Shown here one piece after another: positions 58,546-64,000 of a stretch of DNA of 64,000 nt. The position numbers and the translations under genes were made by a program. The first letter of the stretch is position 1. Each line of letters opens with the position of its first letter. Location of the stretch: positions 1 to 64,000 of the forward strand of contig NZ_JAVFVV010000027.1 in assembly GCF_030929505.1 (NCBI RefSeq), read 5' to 3'. Source of the stretch: Mesorhizobium sp. LHD-90. Its GTDB lineage: Bacteria > Pseudomonadota > Alphaproteobacteria > Rhizobiales > Rhizobiaceae. A model generated the notes under the pieces. That model did no database searches. It saw nothing but the letters and a program-made list of their open reading frames with translations, and was not told the DNA's origin.

Positions 58546-61026
58546 ATGCCGGCTTTCTCCCCGGGGCTTGAAAAGGCCCTTCATCAGGCCCTCACCTTCG
58601 CCAATGAGCGCCACCACGAATACGCCACGCTCGAGCACCTGCTGCTGGCGCTGATCGACGACGCGGAGGCGGGCGCGGTCATGCGCGCCTGCAACGTCGA
58701 TCTCGACGAGTTGCGCCGCACGGTGCTCAACTACATCGACACCGAACTCGACAATCTCGTCACCGGCTACGACGAGGATTCCAAGCCGACCGCCGGCTTC
58801 CAGCGCGTCATCCAGCGCGCCGTCATCCATGTGCAGTCGTCCGGGCGCGACGAGGTTTCGGGCGCCAACGTGCTCGTCGCCATCTTCGCCGAGCGCGAAA
58901 GCCACGCCGCCTATTTCCTGCAGGAACAGCAGATGACCCGCTACGACGCGGTCAACTACATCTCGCACGGCATCGCCAAGCGTCCGGGATCGAGCGAGAG
59001 CCGCACGCCGCGCGGCGCCGAGGAAGAGCAGAACGGCGCGCAGGGCAGCGGCGAGGCCGAGGAGTCCGGCAACGGCAAGAAGAAGCAGCAGGATGCGTTG
59101 ACCGCCTATTGCGTGGACCTCAACAAGAAGGCCAAGGCCGGCAAGATCGATCCGCTGATCGGCCGCGAATCCGAGATCAACCGCACCATCCAGATCCTCT
59201 GCCGCCGTTCCAAGAACAACCCGCTCTATGTGGGCGATCCCGGCGTCGGCAAGACGGCCATCGCCGAGGGCCTCGCCAAGCGCATCGTCGAGGGCGACGT
59301 GCCGAAGGTGCTGGCGGGCGCCACCATCTTCGCGCTCGACATGGGTACGCTGCTCGCCGGAACCCGCTATCGCGGCGATTTCGAGGAGCGCCTGAAGCAG
59401 GTCGTCAAGGAACTGGAAGAATTCCCGGGCGCCATCCTGTTCATCGACGAGATTCATACCGTCATCGGCGCTGGCGCAACCTCCGGCGGCGCGATGGATG
59501 CATCCAACCTGTTGAAGCCGGCGTTGTCGTCGGGCGCGATCCGCTGCATCGGCTCCACCACCTACAAGGAATTCCGCCAGTTCTTCGAGAAGGACCGCGC
59601 GCTGGTGCGGCGCTTCCAGAAGATCGACGTGAAGGAGCCGACGATCGAGGACACGATCGCCATCATGAAGGGGCTGAAACCCTATTATGAGGATTTCCAC
59701 CAGGTGAAGTTCACCAACGAAGCCATCAAGGCGGCGGTGGAGCTTTCGGCTCGTTACATCAACGACCGGAAACTGCCGGACAAGGCGATCGACGTGATCG
59801 ACGAGACCGGCGCCTCGCAGATGCTGCTGCCTGAGGCGAAGCGCAAGAAGACGATCACCATCAAGGAGATCGAGGCGACCGTCGCCACCATGGCGCGCAT
59901 CCCGCCGAAGACCGTGTCGGCCGACGACGAGCAGGTTCTGGCGAACCTCGATGCCGAACTGCGCCGCGTCGTCTACGGCCAGGATACCGCCATCTCGGCG
60001 CTGTCCTCGGCGATCAAGCTGGCGCGGGCAGGGCTGCGCGAGCCGGAGAAGCCGATCGGCTGCTACCTGTTCTCCGGCCCGACCGGCGTCGGCAAGACCG
60101 AGGTGGCGAAGCAGCTTGCTTCGTCGCTCGGCGTCGAGCTGCTGCGTTTCGACATGTCGGAATATATGGAGCGCCACACTGTCAGCCGCCTGATCGGCGC
60201 GCCTCCCGGCTATGTCGGCTTCGACCAGGGCGGCCTGTTGACAGACGGCGTCGACCAGCATCCGCATTGCGTGCTGCTGCTCGACGAGGTCGAGAAGGCC
60301 CATCCCGACCTGTTCAACATCCTGTTGCAGGTCATGGACCACGGCAAGCTGACCGACCACAACGGCAAGTCGATCGACTTCCGCAACGTCATCCTGATCA
60401 TGACCACCAATGCGGGCGCGTCGGACGCGCAGCGCGCGGCGATCGGCTTCGGCTCGACCAAGCGCGAGGGCGACGATTTGGAGGCGATCAACCGGCTGTT
60501 CACGCCGGAGTTCCGCAACCGCCTCGACGCGATCATCCCGTTCGGCTCGCTGCCGGTGCCGGTCATCCACCAGGTCGTGCAGAAGTTCGTGATGCAGCTG
60601 GAGGCCCAGCTTTCCGACCGCGGCGTCACCTTCGACCTCGCGCCAGAGGCGATCGCCTGGCTGGCCGACAAGGGTTATGACGAGCGCATGGGCGCCCGGC
60701 CGCTCGCCCGCGTCATCCAGGAGCACATCAAGAAGCCACTGGCCGACGAGGTGCTGTTCGGCAAGCTGAAGAAGGGCGGCACGGTGCGCGTCACCGTAGA
60801 GACCCGGGACAACGGCGAGAAGGGCCTGAAGCTCGACGCGCTGGCCGACGAGATCCCGGTCAAGCCGAAGAAGGAAGAGGAGCCGCGCAGCAAGCCGGTC
60901 CGCAAGACAGCGGCGAAGAAAGCCACCGCCAAGAAGGCCGTCGCCCAGAAGCCCAAGCAACTGCCGCCCGCCAAGGACGGCGGTGCCAAGCGCAGTCTCG
61001 TGCCGCAACTGCCCAGGAAGGGCTGA
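58546..61026 (+). CDS. clpA: ATP-dependent Clp protease ATP-binding subunit ClpA
   Basis: 826 residues, slightly longer than E. coli ClpA (758). N domain with two repeats (about 1-150), AAA-1 with Walker [19 protein letters not shown] and Walker [17 protein letters not shown]-2 with [15 protein letters not shown] and [14 protein letters not shown], and the ClpP loop IGFGS. The last 55 residues are a Lys/Ala-rich, histone-like tail ([19 protein letters not shown]..) beyond the normal end. Coupled to clpS upstream. It unfolds substrates for ClpP. Confidence 0.97.
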   Translation: MPAFSPGLEKALHQALTFANERHHEYATLEHLLLALIDDAEAGAVMRACNVDLDELRRTVLNYIDTELDNLVTGYDEDSKPTAGFQRVIQRAVIHVQSSGRDEVSGANVLVAIFAERESHAAYFLQEQQMTRYDAVNYISHGIAKRPGSSESRTPRGAEEEQNGAQGSGEAEESGNGKKKQQDALTAYCVDLNKKAKAGKIDPLIGRESEINRTIQILCRRSKNNPLYVGDPGVGKTAIAEGLAKRIVEGDVPKVLAGATIFALDMGTLLAGTRYRGDFEERLKQVVKELEEFPGAILFIDEIHTVIGAGATSGGAMDASNLLKPALSSGAIRCIGSTTYKEFRQFFEKDRALVRRFQKIDVKEPTIEDTIAIMKGLKPYYEDFHQVKFTNEAIKAAVELSARYINDRKLPDKAIDVIDETGASQMLLPEAKRKKTITIKEIEATVATMARIPPKTVSADDEQVLANLDAELRRVVYGQDTAISALSSAIKLARAGLREPEKPIGCYLFSGPTGVGKTEVAKQLASSLGVELLRFDMSEYMERHTVSRLIGAPPGYVGFDQGGLLTDGVDQHPHCVLLLDEVEKAHPDLFNILLQVMDHGKLTDHNGKSIDFRNVILIMTTNAGASDAQRAAIGFGSTKREGDDLEAINRLFTPEFRNRLDAIIPFGSLPVPVIHQVVQKFVMQLEAQLSDRGVTFDLAPEAIAWLADKGYDERMGARPLARVIQEHIKKPLADEVLFGKLKKGGTVRVTVETRDNGEKGLKLDALADEIPVKPKKEEEPRSKPVRKTAAKKATAKKAVAQKPKQLPPAKDGGAKRSLVPQLPRKG

Positions 61027-61094
61027 GCCTGGCGACCCGTGTTCGACAAGGAGGGGCGGTCAGAAACGACAGCTCTTTTTGTTGTCTCGTCAAT

Positions 61095-62669
61095 TCAGCG
61101 GTGGAGCGTGCGGATGGCATCGACGACCACACGCGGATCGTGCATCCCCTTGTAAACCGGCGGCACCTCGAGATCGAGATTGAGCAGTTCGTAGACGGCC
61201 GACTGCGCGCCGCGGATGGAATATTCCACGGTGAAGACGACATCGTCGGGCTGTTCCGCGAACTGGCCGATGAAGGCCAGGTTCGTCGAGCGATCGGGCA
61301 CGATCCTTGGCCGGTCCTTGCCGGTTCGCACCATGAACTGGCTGGTGATGTAGGGCATCATGCAAGGGATGGCGACCGATGTATCGAGGATCGTCTTCTT
61401 GTCGGCCTCGCTGAAATGCAGGTGACCGAGGAGTTCCTCCAGCATCTCCCTGCCGGTGCATTCGGCCATCGTCTTCTTCACATAGTCGCCGGGACGGTCG
61501 TGAAAGAGCGCGTAGAACCACCACACCGCGACGTCGTCGGGCTGGTTCACGAAGAACGGCTGGTAAAAGACCGAAGCGGTGAGCAGCCAGTTCGAATCCT
61601 TGAAGGTAATGAGGCCGCCGGTGCCCGGCTTACGCCCTGTGAAGTGCTCAATGAGTTGCAGGAACAGCGGGTTTTTGCATGTGACCGAGCAGGATATCCA
61701 CGACGATTCGCCGATATTGTCGTTGAACACCAGAGGATTGCCGAATTCAGGCCTGCCCTGGGCGAGCTTTTCCCATAGCTGCCAGGCGCCGGCTTTCTTG
61801 TCGCGCTCCAGCACGGCCGGCTTGTCGGTCGCGCCGAAATGCTTGTCGGCGGTCATCGAGCCATTGGTCACGAAGACGCGGTCGGCCTCCTCGATTTCGA
61901 TGCGCTTGGCCTTGTCGCTGTCCCTGGACTGGCAGTGCAGCCCGGTAACCGTGATCAGTTGTCCCGATGCGAAGTCGAGATCGGTGACCCTCGTGTGGAA
62001 GCGGAACTCGACGTCGTGCGACCGCAGCCATTGCACCAGCGGCACGGCGATGGCGTCGTACTGGTTGTACTTGGTGCGATAGATGCCTTCCTGGGTATCG
62101 ATTGTCGAAAAGTGGTGAACGAAGCGCAGGAGATAGCGCTTGAACTCGATGGCGCTGTGCCATCTTTCGAAGGCGAACAGCGTGCACCACTCATACCAGA
62201 AATTGGTCTGGAAGAAGTGATTGTCGAAACAGTCGCTGATGCGCTTGCCATCCAGCCTGTCTTCCGGGGTGCTCATGATCCTGATCAGATCGAGACGGTC
62301 GCGCTCGTCGAACCCCATCGTGTGGAAGTCGGGAATTTTCCCGTCGCGATCGACCAGGCGCGTATGGTTGAACCAGTGCGCGTCCTTGTCCGCGAGTTCG
62401 GTCTCCTTCTTGATGGAGATATTCGGATTGCTGACCGAAGGGATCGTGTCCAGCAATGCGAAGGTGCAGACATAGTGCGCCTCGAACATCCGGCTGCCGC
62501 TCATGAAATAGCCTTTCTTCGCGTCGCCGTGAGCGTCGAAGGCGCCGCCAAAGTCGTGAGATTCTTCCAGTATTACAATATCTTTTCCCGATACCTTTGC
62601 GTCCCGGATCAAAAACGCCGCGCCGGCAAGCGCTGCAATGCCACTACCGACAAAATAATATCTGCTCAT
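61095..62669 (-). CDS. ohyA: Oleate hydratase
   Basis: 524 residues from the ATG at 62669 (GGAGGACAGG upstream). FAD-binding N terminus YYFVGSGIAALAGAAFLIRD with ESHDFGGAFDAHGDAKKGYF; core EWCTLFAFERWHSAIEFKRY; C-terminal PYITSQFMVRTGKDRPRIVP and FIGQFAEQPDDVVFTVEYS, all typical of bacterial oleate hydratases. Adds water to the double bond of oleate (10-hydroxystearate). It converges on clpA across 68 bp and is followed on the minus strand by an Lrp-like gene 156 bp upstream of it. Confidence 0.94.
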   Translation of the reverse strand: MSRYYFVGSGIAALAGAAFLIRDAKVSGKDIVILEESHDFGGAFDAHGDAKKGYFMSGSRMFEAHYVCTFALLDTIPSVSNPNISIKKETELADKDAHWFNHTRLVDRDGKIPDFHTMGFDERDRLDLIRIMSTPEDRLDGKRISDCFDNHFFQTNFWYEWCTLFAFERWHSAIEFKRYLLRFVHHFSTIDTQEGIYRTKYNQYDAIAVPLVQWLRSHDVEFRFHTRVTDLDFASGQLITVTGLHCQSRDSDKAKRIEIEEADRVFVTNGSMTADKHFGATDKPAVLERDKKAGAWQLWEKLAQGRPEFGNPLVFNDNIGESSWISCSVTCKNPLFLQLIEHFTGRKPGTGGLITFKDSNWLLTASVFYQPFFVNQPDDVAVWWFYALFHDRPGDYVKKTMAECTGREMLEELLGHLHFSEADKKTILDTSVAIPCMMPYITSQFMVRTGKDRPRIVPDRSTNLAFIGQFAEQPDDVVFTVEYSIRGAQSAVYELLNLDLEVPPVYKGMHDPRVVVDAIRTLHR

Positions 62670-62825
62670 GGCCTGTCCTCCATCGATGGCATTGCCTCCT
62701 GACGGGCAACGGCCACAACTTATCAATGTTTCCGGGGAAGAGAATGACACATGGCGTCCGATCTTCGGGCGGACGGAAGGCGCGAAGCAATGCGACCGGG
62801 GCGACCGCTCCGGGACCTTGCAGCC

Positions 62826-63296
62826 TTATGCCACGCCGATCGGCGGCAGCCGGCGTTCCACCGGCGATGACTGGATGATCGACGTGTTGGTCATCGCGTG
62901 GGGAATGATCCCGTCGATGATCTCTTCCAGATGCTCGACGGACCGCACATGCGCCTTGGCGATGAAACAGTCGTCGCCGGTGATGCGGTCGCATTCGACG
63001 ATCTCCGGCAGTCCGCGCAGGATCTCGGCGACACGCTTCAACTCGCCCGGCAGCGGCCTGATGCGCAGCCAGGCGGCCAGCGGCAGGCCAAGCGCCGCGG
63101 GATCGATCGTCGCCGCGTAGCCTTTGATCACGCCGCTTTCCTCCAACCGCTTCAGCCGCTCCGAAACGCTCGGCGCCGAAAGCCCGACCAGCCGCGCCAG
63201 TTCGGCGACGCTGGTACGCGCATCCTCCGCCAGCGCCCTCAGCAGGCGCGCATCCACCGCGTCCAGAGGACCGTCTTCATATCGAAGGCGTTTCAT
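62826..63296 (-). CDS. Lrp/AsnC-family transcriptional regulator
   Basis: 156 residues from the ATG at 63296. HTH LDAVDARLLRALAEDARTSVAELARLVGLSAPSVSERLKRL region (shown by its ends LDAVDARLLRALAED and SAPSVSERLKRLEESGVI), then a RAM ligand domain (VECDRITGDDCFIAKAHVRS, LEEIIDGIIPHAMTNTSII). Feast/famine type. Divergent from an EamA exporter, so a local target is likely: amino acid export is the common case. The gene pair is separated by a palindromic repeat. Confidence 0.93.
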   Translation of the reverse strand: MKRLRYEDGPLDAVDARLLRALAEDARTSVAELARLVGLSAPSVSERLKRLEESGVIKGYAATIDPAALGLPLAAWLRIRPLPGELKRVAEILRGLPEIVECDRITGDDCFIAKAHVRSVEHLEEIIDGIIPHAMTNTSIIQSSPVERRLPPIGVA

Positions 63297-63388
63297 GACC
63301 AATGCCTTTGGAAATGGAAGCTATTCAGAGGATACGCCTTTTGTCGTTCCTATGAAAGTGCTGCTCCACCTTGCGAAACTGTTCCAAG

Positions 63389-63531
63389 CACCCCCCACTC
63401 CGGCCCTTCGGGCCACCTCTCCCCCCAAGAGGGTAGAGGAAGGGCGCCGCCGCGATGCCGGCGCCTCTCCAGCTTGGTTTCCTTTACCCCTCTTGGGGGG
63501 AGAGGTGGCCCGAAGGGCCGGAGTGGGGGTG
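63389..63531. repeat. Long composite palindromic repeat (copy 3, intergenic)
   Basis: Arms 63389-63439 and 63480-63531 are near-perfect reverse complements of about 50 bases: CACCCCCCACTCCGGCCC-TTCGGGCC, then CCTCTCCCCCCAAGAGGG, and the mirror. Each arm folds into a CCGGCCC-TTC-GGGCC hairpin. Same layout as the copies in pdhB and pdhC (CACCCCCAC, small stem, CCTCCCCC). It sits between the Lrp-type gene and the EamA gene and contains no gene. Confidence 0.85.
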
Positions 63532-63566
63532 CTTACGCCGATATCACATCCCCGCAGGAGCCCCGC

Positions 63567-64000
63567 ATGTCCGCCCTCGACCGCGCCGCCGAAAAGATCC
63601 CGCCGCAGGCCTGGTTCGGGGTCAGCGCCGTGTTCCATTATCTTGGCCCGTCCTTCGCCGTGCTGCTGTTTCCCGCAGTCGGCGTCTACGGCGTCGCCTG
63701 GATGCGCATCGCGTCCGCCGCCCTGATCTTCGCGCCGTTCACGCGCCCCCTGCGCACGATCCGGCTGGCGGACCGGCGCACGCGGTGGCTGCTCATCGCG
63801 CTCGGCCTGACGCTGGCTGCGATGAATTTTTCCTTCTATCTGGCGCTCGAGCGCCTGCCGATGAGCCTGGTCGCGGCGATGGAATTCGTCAGCACCATTC
63901 TTATAGCCTTCTACGGCTTGCGCACGCGGCGCAATCTGGTGGCGCTGTCGCTCACCGCCGCCGGCGTGGCTGTTCTGATCGACATAAAATGGTCGTCCGA
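63567..64000 (+). CDS. EamA-family exporter (RhtA-like), N-terminal part
   Basis: The frame opens at ATG 63567 (GCAGGAGCCCC upstream) and runs off the right edge after 144 codons. Five hydrophobic segments are visible: FHYLGPSFAVLLFPAVGVYG, MRIASAALIFAPF, WLLIALGLTLAAMNFSFYLAL, LVAAMEFVSTILIAFYG and LVALSLTAAGVAVLIDI, as in DMT-superfamily EamA transporters. The string NFSFYLALERLPMSLVA and AAMEF are RhtA-like (threonine/homoserine exporter). Partial, so not certain. Divergent from the Lrp-type regulator. Confidence 0.85.
   Translation, partial: MSALDRAAEKIPPQAWFGVSAVFHYLGPSFAVLLFPAVGVYGVAWMRIASAALIFAPFTRPLRTIRLADRRTRWLLIALGLTLAAMNFSFYLALERLPMSLVAAMEFVSTILIAFYGLRTRRNLVALSLTAAGVAVLIDIKWSS

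Noticed and set aside
58498-61008. An 836-codon minus-strand frame opposite clpA
   Set aside because: Leu/Val/Gly/Arg-rich antisense of an intact ClpA gene with no ribosome site.

Overview
The window is GC-rich chromosomal DNA from an alphaproteobacterium of the order Rhizobiales, most like Mesorhizobium and its relatives (Phyllobacteriaceae). The support is an Omp2b/RopA-type porin, a fused ispDF, lipoyl-bearing PDH E1 beta, dusB(nifR3)-ntrB-ntrC, ClpS-ClpA beside a phasin and a SPOR-tailed DacA, a DUF2865 protein, and mosaic GC-rich palindromic repeats of a type I associate with this group. Assignment is by gene content and order only. I see no rRNA, tRNA, CRISPR array, transposase or prophage.

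Layout. 1-750: end of a porin gene and a bidirectional terminator. 944-6375 (minus): a tight run ppiD-like, trpD, trpC, moaC, moeA. 6514-19854 (plus): tpiA, secG, an L,D-transpeptidase, pyrG, a hypothetical gene, a 1-Cys peroxiredoxin, a persulfide dioxygenase-rhodanese, a VOC protein, kdsA, dodecin, a PRC-barrel protein, a 2OG-Fe(II)-type oxygenase, a REP-like palindrome, eno and ftsB. 20025-29594 (plus): the pyruvate dehydrogenase and lipoate block (pdhA, pdhB, pdhC, lpdA, lipA, a COQ10/RatA-like gene), interrupted by a low-GC orphan gene between pdhB and pdhC and by a three-gene insert between pdhC and lpdA. 29874-31567 (minus): cinA-type amidohydrolase and ispDF. 31702-35293 (plus): a compact periplasmic copper cluster (Cys/Met-rich secreted protein, multicopper oxidase, DUF411, SCO, cytochrome c). 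35468-39077: dusB-ntrB-ntrC. 39241-49357: accessory genes, including a CadC-like TPR regulator, LigB-type dioxygenase, dgkA, DedA, DUF1003, Tag-like glycosylase, ArsR-SRPBCC pair, a ClpP paralogue and a 600-residue RTX protein. 49368-64000: nadE, gltX, DUF2865, YkvA-like, a VWA/J-domain pair, dacA, phasin, clpS-clpA, oleate hydratase, an Lrp-type regulator and the start of an EamA exporter.

How it fits together. Most of the window is housekeeping: glycolysis into acetyl-CoA (tpiA, eno, PDH, lipA), cell envelope (kdsA, ftsB, LDT, DacA, porin), isoprenoid, tryptophan, molybdopterin, CTP and NAD synthesis, nitrogen control and N-end-rule proteolysis. Two points deserve most attention. First, the linkers of PDH E1 beta and E2 each carry an in-frame copy of a roughly 125-bp composite palindrome, read in the same frame; a related copy lies in the intergenic region near 63.4 kb. 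Second, a compositionally foreign gene sits inside the pdh operon. The copper cluster, the ArsR self-operator, the 333-bp RTX tandem repeat and the VWA/J-domain pair are secondary points.
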